Origin: Roseovarius litoreus
GTDB taxonomy: Bacteria; Pseudomonadota; Alphaproteobacteria; Rhodobacterales; Rhodobacteraceae
Assembly: GCF_900142765.1 (NCBI RefSeq)
Contig: NZ_FRCB01000015.1
Location: forward strand, 1 to 32,965
Length of the DNA: 32,965 bases
Direction of reading: 5' to 3'
Part shown: piece by piece, positions 1 through 7,731 of the stretch
Layout: every line of letters starts with the position of its first letter
How positions within the stretch are numbered: the first letter of the stretch is position 1
Made by a program: the position numbers and the translations under genes
The notes under the pieces: model-generated
Database searches by the model: none
What the model saw: only the letters and a program-made list of their open reading frames with translations
What the model was told of the DNA's origin: nothing

Positions 1-255
1 GAGGCCGCAGGCATTCCGCATCGGATCGTCGGCCATCCGACGTTGTTCGACGTCGTCTTCACCGACCGAGACGTGCGGACCTATCGGGATGTGCTTTCTG
101 GTGATCAGACGAAGACTGCGAGGTTCAACGCCGTCCTGCGGGAGAATGGCGTCTTCAAGTCCCCGGGCAAGGTGTATCCCAGTCTCGCCCTGACCGAGGA
201 CGACTTCGAGTTGACCGAGGCGGCGATCGTCAAGGCTGCGGGCGCCATCGCCTGA
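1..255 (+). CDS. Class III aminotransferase, C-terminal part (glutamate-1-semialdehyde aminotransferase-like)
   Basis: The frame is open from the first base and ends at a TGA at 253-255, giving about 84 residues of a C-terminus cut by the window edge. It reads EAAGIPHRIVGHPTLFDVVF, then a helical stretch, then VFKSPGKVYPSLALTEDDF and a final helix with an AAIVKAAG motif. This matches the C-terminal small domain of PLP-dependent class III aminotransferases, especially those annotated as glutamate-1-semialdehyde 2,1-aminomutase-like. The catalytic lysine lies upstream of the window, so activity and substrate cannot be judged. The assignment to the family is fairly good; the exact enzyme is inferred. 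Confidence 0.65.
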   Translation, partial: EAAGIPHRIVGHPTLFDVVFTDRDVRTYRDVLSGDQTKTARFNAVLRENGVFKSPGKVYPSLALTEDDFELTEAAIVKAAGAIA

Positions 256-293
256 GGTCTGCGGTCAGTCCGGACCATGAAAAGCATCAGGCC

Positions 294-467
294 ATGAAGG
301 TGCGTGTGCCCGTCAAAGGCGTGATCGACGACAACCTGCAGGCGCGCATGAAGGCGCATGGATCGGGTCGCGCAGCGTGGCCCCGGAGCCGTGTCGTCCG
401 CGACCAGCGGGATGCAACTGCGCGTTTCCCGTCCTCTTCCGATGAGCCCCTCGATCCGTCTGGCTGA
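294..467 (+). pseudogene. Remnant of electron transfer flavoprotein beta subunit (etfB) start
   Basis: From the ATG at 294 the frame reads MKVRVPVKGVIDDNLQARMK and then AHGSG. This closely resembles the universally conserved first 25 residues of alphaproteobacterial EtfB (MKVLVPVKRVIDYNVK-R-KADGSG). After residue 25 (base 368) the similarity stops, and an unrelated frame runs to a TGA at 465-467. No strong Shine-Dalgarno precedes it. I read this as a truncated copy left by a rearrangement. The 256-563 interval otherwise holds no gene, only the upstream box at 464-483. Confidence 0.6.
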
Positions 468-483
468 CACGAAGCTGACGCGG
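464..483 (+). promoter_or_regulatory. Conserved upstream box of the first PepSY gene
   Basis: The 20 bases begin CTGAC and contain AAGCTGA and end GCGG. They match 16 of 20 positions with 1655-1674 ahead of the paralogous PepSY gene. The two boxes lie 100 and 94 bases before their start codons. The half-sites CTGA and GCTGA form a direct repeat about one helical turn apart, as expected for an OmpR-type response regulator. No regulator gene is adjacent in the window, so the binding protein is unknown. Confidence 0.45.
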
Positions 484-563
484 TGCGGCACGTTTCTTCA
501 GGCTCCAGTCAGCTTCGCCGCGCATCCCTTGCGTGAAGATGGCCGCAGCGAGGAGTTTGGCCC

Positions 564-896
564 ATGAAGAAGACATTGACAGTTCTCGGGTTTCTCGCGG
601 TTTTCCCGGCCGGTGTCGCGCTGGCGGATGATGATTGCTTCGTGCCGATCGCCGATTGGCAGCCGCGCGACGCCGTCGCCCAACTGGCGGAAGCGAACGG
701 CTGGACGGTGCGCCGGATCAAGATCGACGATGGGTGCTACGAGGTCGATGGCCGCGACGCCGAGGGGCGTCTGATCGAGGTGAAGCTCGATCCGGCCACG
801 CTGCGAGTGATCGAGTTCGAATACGAGGATGACGACGCCGACGATCGGCGAGAGCAAGATCGGCGCAGGGATCGCGAAGGAGGCGATGATGACTGA
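564..896 (+). CDS. Small periplasmic PepSY-domain protein with acidic tail
   Basis: This is a 110-residue protein. It has a clear Sec signal peptide (MKKTLTVLGFLAVFPAGVALA, cleavage after about residue 21) followed by a single PepSY unit. The unit contains two cysteines (DDDCFVP and DDGCYEV), likely a disulfide, and the typical ending GRLIEVKLDPATLRVIEFEYE. The last 25 residues are almost only Asp, Glu and Arg. The start is supported by GAGGAG about 13 bases upstream and by the shared MKKTLT start with its paralog at 1749. Its stop overlaps the next gene, a b-type cytochrome, by 8 bases. PepSY domains are often found with redox membrane proteins; a role as a periplasmic partner or modulator of that cytochrome is inference. 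Confidence 0.85.
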   Translation: MKKTLTVLGFLAVFPAGVALADDDCFVPIADWQPRDAVAQLAEANGWTVRRIKIDDGCYEVDGRDAEGRLIEVKLDPATLRVIEFEYEDDDADDRREQDRRRDREGGDDD

Positions 897-1560
897 CACA
901 GTTTCACACGAGGCGCCGGAGATGGCCGCCGGCGCGAGCAGCAAGGTCCGTGTCTGGGATCCGCTGGTCCGCGTGTTCCATTGGGGCCTGGTCGCGGCTT
1001 TTGCGACCGCGTGGCTGACGGCGGACGAGCTGCAGACTGTTCATGAGTTCGCAGGCTACACCGTCGCCGGACTGGTGGCCTTCCGGTTGGTCTGGGGTCT
1101 TGTCGGCAGTCGCTACGCGCGCTTTGCCCAGTTCCTGAAAGGCCCCGGCGAAACGCTTGCCTATATCGGGGACATGGCCCGCGGGCGCGAGCGGCGTTAC
1201 CTCGGCCACAATCCGGCGGGCGCGGCGATGATCGTGGCGCTTCTGGTCACGCTGTCGGGGACGGCTTTCACGGGCTGGCTCATGGAGGACGAAGCCCGTC
1301 TGGCGATGCTGCCCGCACTGCCGCAGATCGTGGCGCCCGCCTGGGCTGACGATGATGGTGACGCATACGAATACGGTGAAGGCGGTCAGGGCGAAGGTCT
1401 GCTGGAAGAGGTCCATGAGACGCTTGCCAACCTGATGCTGCTGCTTGCCGCGCTGCATGTGGGCGGTGTCGTGCTGGCCTCGTTCCGGCACCACGAGAAC
1501 CTGGCGCGCGCCATGGTGACTGGCCACAAGCGAGGGCCTGGCCCCGGCGACATCGCCTGA
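889..1560 (+). CDS. b561-type di-heme membrane cytochrome (cytochrome b/b6 domain)
   Basis: Start 889 is chosen because AAGGAGG lies at 877-883; an ATG at 886 is also possible, and the longer frame from 829 would overlap the PepSY gene heavily. The 223-residue product carries the family signature VWDPLVRVFHW near the N-terminus and four membrane helices. Candidate heme ligands are His31, His52, His176 and His190. The loop before helix 4 (about 151-172) is rich in Asp, Glu and Gly and probably faces the periplasm. Such cytochromes (COG3658) accept or give electrons across the inner membrane. Being translationally coupled to a PepSY protein suggests they form one unit. A hairpin-T-tract terminator follows at 1603-1637, so this is a two-gene transcript. 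Confidence 0.88.
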   Translation: MTDTVSHEAPEMAAGASSKVRVWDPLVRVFHWGLVAAFATAWLTADELQTVHEFAGYTVAGLVAFRLVWGLVGSRYARFAQFLKGPGETLAYIGDMARGRERRYLGHNPAGAAMIVALLVTLSGTAFTGWLMEDEARLAMLPALPQIVAPAWADDDGDAYEYGEGGQGEGLLEEVHETLANLMLLLAALHVGGVVLASFRHHENLARAMVTGHKRGPGPGDIA

Positions 1561-1602
1561 CCGCACCCATACCCAAGGCCGACCGTCCCTTCGGCCCTGC
1601 CT

Positions 1603-1637
1603 GGCCTCGCCCTTACGGGCGGGGCCTTTTTCTTTTT
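1603..1637 (+). terminator. Rho-independent terminator after PepSY/cytochrome b pair
   Basis: A 10-bp GC-rich stem (1603-1612 with 1617-1626, one T-G wobble) with a TTAC loop is followed directly by TTTTTCTTTTT. It lies 43 bases after the cytochrome stop codon and ahead of the second PepSY promoter region. Confidence 0.9.
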
Positions 1638-1654
1638 CGATCACCTTCGTCTTC

Positions 1655-1674
1655 CTGACGGCAAGCTGAAGCGG
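1655..1674 (+). promoter_or_regulatory. Conserved upstream box of the second PepSY gene
   Basis: This is the second copy of the box at 464-483 (16 of 20 bases identical: CTGAC, then AAGCTGA, then GCGG). It sits 94 bases before the second PepSY start and after the terminator, in the place expected for a promoter control site. Conservation at a matched distance in a non-coding stretch argues for shared regulation of the two paralogous operons. Confidence 0.45.
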
Positions 1675-1748
1675 GAATCGCCGACTCGTCAGGAAGCCCT
1701 CAGGTCGCGTTGCCAGATTGTCCTGAGCAGACAAAAGGAGACCCTGCC

Positions 1749-2129
1749 ATGAAAAAGACCCTGACCACCATTGCCCTGATTGCCCTTTTGCCCGCCGGCG
1801 CCGTGCTGGCTGACGACGACGATTGCCGTGTGCCCCGTGATCAGTGGCAGTCGCGCGAGGCTGCGATGCAGGTGGCCGAGCAGAACGGCTGGACCGTGCG
1901 CGACTTCGAGATCGAGGATGGCTGCTATGAGATCGAGGTCAGAGACAAGGACGGCCGGGAGGTCGAGGTAAAGCTTGATCCGGCGACGCTTCAGATTGTC
2001 GAGATGGAGTACGAAGATGACGACGACGACCGCCGCGGCGCCCGCAATCCCGCGCCCGCCGGTTCCGTCGCACCGCCGCAAAACGGTCTCTTCGGGAACG
2101 GCGCAGCCCCGAAGGTTCAGGTGAACTGA
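1749..2129 (+). CDS. Small periplasmic PepSY-domain protein, paralog of the 564 gene
   Basis: The start at ATG 1749 follows AAAAGGAGA at 1734-1742; the TTG-initiated longer frame from 1710 has no comparable site. The 126-residue product has a signal peptide (MKKTLTTIALIALLPAGAVLA) and a PepSY unit with the same two cysteines (DDDCRVP and EDGCYEI). It ends VEVKLDPATLQIVEMEYEDD, then DDDRRG and a Pro/Ala-rich tail. It is clearly a duplicate of the product at 564-896, with a different C-terminal tail. It opens a gene run continuing to a DUF2271 protein and a PepSY-TM reductase, so it probably serves the same electron-transfer assembly. Molecular function is not known. Confidence 0.87.
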   Translation: MKKTLTTIALIALLPAGAVLADDDDCRVPRDQWQSREAAMQVAEQNGWTVRDFEIEDGCYEIEVRDKDGREVEVKLDPATLQIVEMEYEDDDDDRRGARNPAPAGSVAPPQNGLFGNGAAPKVQVN

Positions 2130-2167
2130 ACCGCTCTCGCGCCCTTCACTGACCAAGGATACATACG

Positions 2168-2638
2168 ATGAAATCGCTTTTTGCAACGCTTGCGCTGACC
2201 ACAGCGCTGACGCTTCCCGGCCTCGCCATGGCGCGGCCGGTGACGCTGACCACGACCCTCAACAACTATGGCGGCGACGGGGCCTATCTCGCGCTCTATG
2301 TCACCGATGCTTCGGGCGCCTATGTCGGCAGCCTGTGGATGGCCGGTGGCAAGTCCAAGTACTACGAGCATCTGGGAGATTGGCACCGCGCCACCGGCGG
2401 CGACACGGGGCAGGTCAATGGCATCACCGGCGCCAGCGTGGGCGCGGGCCGCACGCTGGAGATCACGCTCGATCTTGCTGATGCGCTCTTCGATGCGGGC
2501 TATACGCTCCACATCGACGCGGCCGTCGAGGACATGCGCGACAGCCCGAACGAGGTGGCGGTGCCGCTGACCACCGAGGGCGCGGGCACGCCGGTGCAGG
2601 GCCGCCGCTACATCGCCAGCTTCGCCTACGACATGTAA
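2168..2638 (+). CDS. DUF2271 periplasmic protein with a flavinylation motif
   Basis: This 156-residue protein has a Sec signal peptide (cleavage after the AMA at 20-22) and matches DUF2271 in length and character. Between residues 84 and 90 it reads NGITGAS. This fits the (D/N)GxTGA(S/T) signature that ApbE uses to attach FMN through a phosphoester bond, which would make Ser90 the attachment residue. An apbE gene lies two genes downstream. The protein is therefore likely a periplasmic flavoprotein electron carrier between the membrane reductase encoded next (12-base gap, RBS AAGGAG at 2637-2642) and an unknown acceptor such as ferric iron or another carrier. The motif is seen; flavinylation and the acceptor are inferred. 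Confidence 0.85.
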   Translation: MKSLFATLALTTALTLPGLAMARPVTLTTTLNNYGGDGAYLALYVTDASGAYVGSLWMAGGKSKYYEHLGDWHRATGGDTGQVNGITGASVGAGRTLEITLDLADALFDAGYTLHIDAAVEDMRDSPNEVAVPLTTEGAGTPVQGRRYIASFAYDM

Positions 2639-2649
2639 GGAGCGGGGCC

Positions 2650-4857
2650 ATGATCCGTGCACTCCATCGCTGGCCGGGTCTTCTGGCCCTTGCGCTTCTC
2701 ACCGTTCTGAGCCTGAGCGGTGCGGCCCTGTCGGTCTTCCCCGCCGCGGACCGCATCGCTGCGCCGCAGGCGGAAGCGGGGCTGACCATCGCCGCTCTCG
2801 CGGACCGTATCCAGGCTGTTTATCCGGGCGTTGAGCAGATCCGCCGATCGCCCTCGGGCCGGATCACCGCCTATTGGTTCGAGCAGGGCGCGCCGGGCGC
2901 TGCCGTGATTGACCCGGCGACGGGGGAGGGCGTTGCCTCGGCCGACCCGAACCAGGTCGAACGCTGGCTCACCAACCTGCACCGTTCGCTGTTTCTCGGG
3001 GATGGCGGGCGCATGGCCATGGCCGCAGGGGCTGCTGCGATGCTGGTCCTCTCGCTGACGGGCGCAGCACTCGTGGCGCGGCGAACCGGGGGCTGGCGGC
3101 ACTGGTTCGCGGCTTTGCGTGGTCCGCTCGCAGGTCGGCTGCATGTCGAGATTGCCCGGGTCGCCGTCGTCGGCCTTGTTCTGTCCTCCGCGACCGCCCT
3201 ATGGATGACGGCGTCCACCTTCGATCTTCTGCCGGATGGCGGCGCGATGCCCGCCGCCCCGGCAGCGGTCAGTGGGGAGACAGGCTTTGCCCCGGGTCGG
3301 ATGCCCATGCTGTGGCAAACGCCGATCGCCGAGTTGCGCGAACTGAGCTTTCCCTATCCCGGTGACGCGACGGATGTCTTCACGCTCAAGACCGACCGGG
3401 GTACAGGCTATCTTGATCAGGGCGACGGTGCCCTTCTGACATGGGCCGACCTGACGGCTTGGGAGCGCGTCTCGGAAACAATCTACATGCTGCACACGGG
3501 GCAGGGGGCGGCCACGCTGGGGCTTGTGCTTGGCCTGATGGCGCTTGGCGTGCCCGCGATGGGTGCGACCGGCGTGCTGGTCTGGCTTGCCGGGCGGCGC
3601 GGCCGACCGCGCATCCGGGGCAATCAGACCGCCGGTCGCGCCGAGACGATCCTGCTTGTCGGCAGCGAGGGGGGCAGCACCTGGGGCTTTGCCGCGACGC
3701 TTCACGCCGCGCTCACCCAAGCCGGGCAGAGCGTCCATGTCGGCCCGATGTCGGGCTTTGCGCCGAAGCGCTACGCGGCGGCCCGGCGGATCATCCTGCT
3801 TGCTGCGACCTATGGCGACGGTGCGGCGCCGGCCTCGGCGAAGGGATTTCTCGACCGGTTGAACGCTTGCGACCGAGCGCCGGACATTCCGATGGCCGTG
3901 CTTGGCTTCGGCGACCGCAGCTTTCCGGCCTATTGCGCCTTCGCCAAAGACGTCGCGGCAGCGGCGCAGGCGAAGGGATGGCCGCAGCTTCTGCCGCCGG
4001 GCACGATCGACCGGCAATCGCCCCAGGATTTCGCGCGCTGGGGTCGTGGGCTTGGAGACGTGCTGGGGCTGGATCTTGAACTGTCGCATCAGCCGGTCCA
4101 GCCGCACATGACCACGCTGACCCTCGTCTCGCGGCGCGACTACGGCGCCGAGGTGCAGGCTCCGACCGCGATCCTCCGCTTCGCGCTTCCGCGTGTCTCG
4201 CTCTGGCAACGACTGCGGGCAGGCGGGTTCGCCCGGTTTCAGGCTGGCGACCTGATCGGCATTCTGCCCGAAGGAGGCGCTGTCCCGCGGCTCTACTCGC
4301 TTGCCTCAGGACGCCGCGATGGCTTCGTCGAGATCGTGGTGAAGAAGCACCCCGGCGGCCTTTGCTCGGGTCAGCTCATGGCGCTGGAGCCGGGCGATAC
4401 CGTCGCGGCCTTCCTCCGCCGCAACGCGGGTTTCCGTCCGGGGCGGAGCCGGGCGCCGCTGATCCTGATCGGCGCGGGGACCGGCATCGGGCCACTGGCG
4501 GGCTTCGTGCGGGGCAACACGCGGGGCAGGCCGCTTCACCTGTTCTTCGGCATGCGCCATCCCGACAGCGATTTCTTCTACGGAGAGGAATTCCCCGGCT
4601 GGCAGGACGAGGGGCGCCTGACCCGGTTGGTCACGGCCGTGTCGCGCGGGGCGCGTCCCAATTACGTCCAGGATGCGCTGCGCGGCGAGGCTGCTCAGGT
4701 CGTGGAGCTTATTCGCAATGGAGGGCGCGTGATGGTTTGCGGCGGACGGGACATGGCTGCTGGCGTGGCCGATGCGCTGGCCGACATCCTTGCGCCGGCC
4801 GGGCTTACGCCGTCGCTTCTGAAGGCGGAGGGGCGGTATGTCGAAGATGTCTACTGA
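2650..4857 (+). CDS. PepSY-TM / flavodoxin / FAD-NADP reductase fusion, transmembrane flavohaem reductase
   Basis: This is a 735-residue three-part protein. Residues 1-315 form a PepSY-associated TM region with four helices. Candidate heme ligands are His6 (LHRWPG), His111 (LHRSLFLGDGGR), His165 and His282. Residues about 332-475 are a flavodoxin-like FMN domain with a phosphate loop GSEGGSTWG, an ATYGDG loop and FGDRSFPAYC. Residues about 485-735 are a sulfite-reductase/P450-reductase type module: RLYSLAS for FAD, GGLCSGQL, GAGTGIGPLAGF and CGGRDMA for NADPH, and C-terminal VEDVY. The expected path is NADPH, FAD, FMN, membrane heme, then a periplasmic acceptor, here probably the DUF2271 flavoprotein. 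It overlaps apbE by 20 bases. The domain assignment is firm; the physiological acceptor is inferred. Confidence 0.9.
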   Translation: MIRALHRWPGLLALALLTVLSLSGAALSVFPAADRIAAPQAEAGLTIAALADRIQAVYPGVEQIRRSPSGRITAYWFEQGAPGAAVIDPATGEGVASADPNQVERWLTNLHRSLFLGDGGRMAMAAGAAAMLVLSLTGAALVARRTGGWRHWFAALRGPLAGRLHVEIARVAVVGLVLSSATALWMTASTFDLLPDGGAMPAAPAAVSGETGFAPGRMPMLWQTPIAELRELSFPYPGDATDVFTLKTDRGTGYLDQGDGALLTWADLTAWERVSETIYMLHTGQGAATLGLVLGLMALGVPAMGATGVLVWLAGRRGRPRIRGNQTAGRAETILLVGSEGGSTWGFAATLHAALTQAGQSVHVGPMSGFAPKRYAAARRIILLAATYGDGAAPASAKGFLDRLNACDRAPDIPMAVLGFGDRSFPAYCAFAKDVAAAAQAKGWPQLLPPGTIDRQSPQDFARWGRGLGDVLGLDLELSHQPVQPHMTTLTLVSRRDYGAEVQAPTAILRFALPRVSLWQRLRAGGFARFQAGDLIGILPEGGAVPRLYSLASGRRDGFVEIVVKKHPGGLCSGQLMALEPGDTVAAFLRRNAGFRPGRSRAPLILIGAGTGIGPLAGFVRGNTRGRPLHLFFGMRHPDSDFFYGEEFPGWQDEGRLTRLVTAVSRGARPNYVQDALRGEAAQVVELIRNGGRVMVCGGRDMAAGVADALADILAPAGLTPSLLKAEGRYVEDVY

Positions 4858-5818
4858 GTGCGCGCGCATCGCTCTGAACGGAGCGACCATGGGCACGCGC
4901 TGGTCTGCGCTGTTCTTCGCGGAACCGGACTTCGACCCGGGCCCGGTCCGGGCCGCGCTGCAGGGTGCCGTCGACGAAATCGATGCCCAGATGTCGACAT
5001 GGAAGCCCGACAGCGCCCTGATGCGGCTCAATGCGGCGCCTGTGGGAGAATGGGTGGCGGTGCCCGAGCGCCTTCGAGATGTCCTGCAGTTGGGCCTGAA
5101 GATCGGGCGCGCTTCGGGCGGGGCGTTCGACATCGGCATGGGCGATGCGGTGATGGCCTGGGGCTTCGGGCCACAGGGTGCTGCGCCGGATGGCATCCGG
5201 GCCGCCATGCAAGCCATGCGCCGCCCGGCGCACGAGGTCCTGGAGTTCGACGGCGCCAATGTGCGCAAGGCCGCGCCCATCGCACTCGACCTCAACGCCA
5301 TCGCCAAGGGGTATGGCGTCGACCGGCTGGCCGAGACCTTGCGCGACCACGCAGTCGCCAATGCTCTCGTCGGGATCGATGGCGAGATGCGCGCGATGGG
5401 CCTCCGCCCGGATGGCGAGGCCTGGACCATCGCGGTCGAGGCGCCGGACGCCGAGCGCCGGACGCCGCATTCCATCCTCGGGCTGCAGGACGCTGCCGTT
5501 GCGACCTCAGGCGATTATCGCCACTGGGTCGAGGTGCACGGGCGACGCTTGTCTCACACGATGGACCCCAGGCGCGGCGCGCCGCTGATCGCGTCGCCAG
5601 CCTCCGTCAGCGTGGTGGCCCGCACCTGTGCCGAGGCGGATGCCTGGGCGACGGCGCTCATGGTGCTTGGGGCCGAGAGGGGCGCGGCGCTCGCAAGACG
5701 AACCGGGCTGGACGCCCTGTTCCTGCTGCGCGATGATGATGCCAGCGCAAGAGGCGTGGGAGTCGGACGACTTTTCTCCGAAGAGCCGGCGGCGACCGCC
5801 TCGATAGGGGGGCAGTGA
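4838..5818 (+). CDS. apbE: FAD:protein FMN transferase (ApbE family), no signal peptide
   Basis: This 326-residue product has the ApbE hallmarks in order: MGTRW (about 18-22), MSTWKPDSALMRLN, GGAFDIGMGD, LDLNAIAKGYGVDRLA, GIDGEMRAMG, ATSGDYRHW, HTMDPRRGAP, and ADAWATALMVLGA near the C-terminus. The Asp/Ala-rich metal site region is present. ApbE splits FAD and moves FMN onto Ser/Thr of target proteins; a target motif exists in the DUF2271 protein encoded upstream. Unlike typical periplasmic ApbE lipoproteins, this one has neither a lipobox nor a signal peptide. The frame cannot be extended, because an in-frame TGA lies at 4820-4822. It would thus be cytoplasmic unless exported another way. 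It overlaps the reductase gene and abuts the P-type ATPase gene. Confidence 0.92.
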   Translation: MSKMSTECARIALNGATMGTRWSALFFAEPDFDPGPVRAALQGAVDEIDAQMSTWKPDSALMRLNAAPVGEWVAVPERLRDVLQLGLKIGRASGGAFDIGMGDAVMAWGFGPQGAAPDGIRAAMQAMRRPAHEVLEFDGANVRKAAPIALDLNAIAKGYGVDRLAETLRDHAVANALVGIDGEMRAMGLRPDGEAWTIAVEAPDAERRTPHSILGLQDAAVATSGDYRHWVEVHGRRLSHTMDPRRGAPLIASPASVSVVARTCAEADAWATALMVLGAERGAALARRTGLDALFLLRDDDASARGVGVGRLFSEEPAATASIGGQ

Positions 5819-7731
5819 GCCGCATGGAAACCACCCGCACCGATCGCCTGAAGACCGTCATTCTGCTGCTGGCCGCTGCGGGCCTGAGTTTGGGGCTTGC
5901 GTTCTATTTCGCGGGCCGACCCGATCTCGCGAACCTCGTCTGGCTTGCGGGTGTCGCGCCCGCATTGTCCGCGCTGGTGGTCGAAATCCTGCGCAGCCTG
6001 CGCTCTGGCGAGGTGGGCCTCGATATCGTTGCCGCGCTTTCGATGTCGGCGGCGCTTGTCTTCGGCGAAACGCTGGCGGCGGCGGTCGTTGCGGTGATGT
6101 ATTCCGGCGGCACCTTCCTTGAGGCTTTCGCCGAGGGCCGCGCGAGGCGCGAGATGCACGATCTGCTTGCCCGAGTGCCCCGAACCGCGACCCGCCACCG
6201 CAACGGCGGGCTGGAGGAGGTGCCGCTTGACGAGATCGCGCCAGGCGATCGCCTTCTGATCCGGCAGGGCGACGTGGTGCCGGTCGACGGCACGGTGGTC
6301 TCGGAGACGGCCTTTGTCGATACCTCGGCGCTGACCGGCGAGTCCCTGCCCGTGCGGCTGGCGCGCGGGGCAGAGGCGATGAGCGGCTCGACCAATGCAG
6401 GCGAGGCTTTCGATCTCATGGCGACGCGCGAGGCGAAGGACAGCACCTATGCCGGGATCGTGCGCCTGGTGGAGGAAGCGCAGGCCTCCAAGGCGCCGAT
6501 GGCACGGCTGGCGGACCGCTGGTCGCTGGGATTTCTGGCGCTCACGGTCGGTATCGCGTTCGCGGCCTGGTGGGTCTCCGGCGATCCGATCCGGGCTGTC
6601 GCGGTGCTTGTCGTCGCTACGCCCTGTCCGCTGATCCTTGCCGTGCCGGTCGCACTGGTTGCGGGCCTGTCGCGCGCGGCGCATTTCGGCGTGCTGATCA
6701 AGGGCGCAGGGCCGCTCGAAACGATGGCGCGTATCCGTACGCTGATCCTCGACAAGACCGGCACGCTGACCGATGGCCGGCCGCAGATCGTATCGATCGA
6801 CAGCCATGACGGAATGGACCCCGATGACATCTTGCGTCTTGCCGCGGCGCTTGATCAGGCCTCGAAGCATCCGGTGGCGCAAGCCATTGTCGAGGCCGCG
6901 AAGGAGCGGGGTTTTGCTCTGCCCGTTCCTACGGACGTGGCGGAGATTCCGGGTGAAGGCGTCGTAGGCCATGTCGAGGGTCGCAAAGTCATTGTCGGTG
7001 GCGACGGCTTTGTCGCCGCGCGCGTGGGGCGCCAGCCCGGCGATCACTCCGCGAACGCCGCCGGATCGGTTCTGGTCGCCGTCGCCATCGACGGTCACAT
7101 GGCAGGGCATCTCGTGATGTCCGATCCCCTGCGCGAAGGCGCGGGCGCCATGCTTGACGGTCTGCGGCGGGGCGGGATCACGCGTATCCTTCTCGCGACC
7201 GGCGACCGCGAGGACGTGGCCGAGCGCGTGACCGAGGGGCTTGGCCTTGACGGGCTGCGCGCGGGCCTTACGCCCGATCAGAAGGTTCTCCTCGTGCTCA
7301 CCGAGCGCAAGCACGGGCCTGTCATGATGGTGGGCGACGGGGTCAATGACGCGCCCGCTCTGGCGGCGGCCGATGTGGGTGTCGCGATGGGCGCACGCGG
7401 TGCTGCTGCATCGGCTGAGGCGGCGGATGTCGTGCTGCTGGTGGACCGGATCGACCGGCTCGGGCCGGGGATCGAGATCGCCCGCGGTGCGCGCCGTATC
7501 GCCGTCGAAAGCGTTGTCGCCGGGATCGGGTTGTCGGTTCTGGGCATGATCGCCGCTGCCTTCGGCTATCTCACTCCGGTGCAGGGCGCACTCCTGCAGG
7601 AGGTCATCGACGTCGCCGTGATCCTGAATGCCCTGCGCGCGCTGCGCATCGCGCCCCATGAACCCACCATTCCGGACCCGAAGGCTGTCTCTTGCGGGCG
7701 GGCCGACATCGCGCAAGGAGCCACGCCATGA
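5815..7731 (+). CDS. Heavy-metal P1B-type ATPase
   Basis: The start is GTG 5815 or ATG 5824; AGGGGGG at 5806-5812 is very close to the first and rather far from the second. The 638-residue protein has N-terminal helices, the actuator motif SALTGES (171-177) and the transmembrane metal motif ATPCPL (268-273). It also has phosphorylation site DKTGT (313-317), the P1B-specific HP dipeptide (352-353) and GDGVNDAP (507-514). There is no N-terminal HMA or His-rich metal-binding domain. The usual CPC is replaced by TPC, which has been described for minor P1B subgroups thought to move Fe, Ni or Co; the substrate here is not proven. It is coupled to apbE upstream and to a VIT transporter gene downstream, suggesting metal homeostasis tied to the redox module. 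Confidence 0.9.
   Translation: MSRMETTRTDRLKTVILLLAAAGLSLGLAFYFAGRPDLANLVWLAGVAPALSALVVEILRSLRSGEVGLDIVAALSMSAALVFGETLAAAVVAVMYSGGTFLEAFAEGRARREMHDLLARVPRTATRHRNGGLEEVPLDEIAPGDRLLIRQGDVVPVDGTVVSETAFVDTSALTGESLPVRLARGAEAMSGSTNAGEAFDLMATREAKDSTYAGIVRLVEEAQASKAPMARLADRWSLGFLALTVGIAFAAWWVSGDPIRAVAVLVVATPCPLILAVPVALVAGLSRAAHFGVLIKGAGPLETMARIRTLILDKTGTLTDGRPQIVSIDSHDGMDPDDILRLAAALDQASKHPVAQAIVEAAKERGFALPVPTDVAEIPGEGVVGHVEGRKVIVGGDGFVAARVGRQPGDHSANAAGSVLVAVAIDGHMAGHLVMSDPLREGAGAMLDGLRRGGITRILLATGDREDVAERVTEGLGLDGLRAGLTPDQKVLLVLTERKHGPVMMVGDGVNDAPALAAADVGVAMGARGAAASAEAADVVLLVDRIDRLGPGIEIARGARRIAVESVVAGIGLSVLGMIAAAFGYLTPVQGALLQEVIDVAVILNALRALRIAPHEPTIPDPKAVSCGRADIAQGATP

Noticed and set aside
829..888. 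Upstream extension of the cytochrome b gene to 829
   Set aside because: It would overlap the PepSY gene by 68 bases and lacks a ribosome site, while AAGGAGG stands right before 889.
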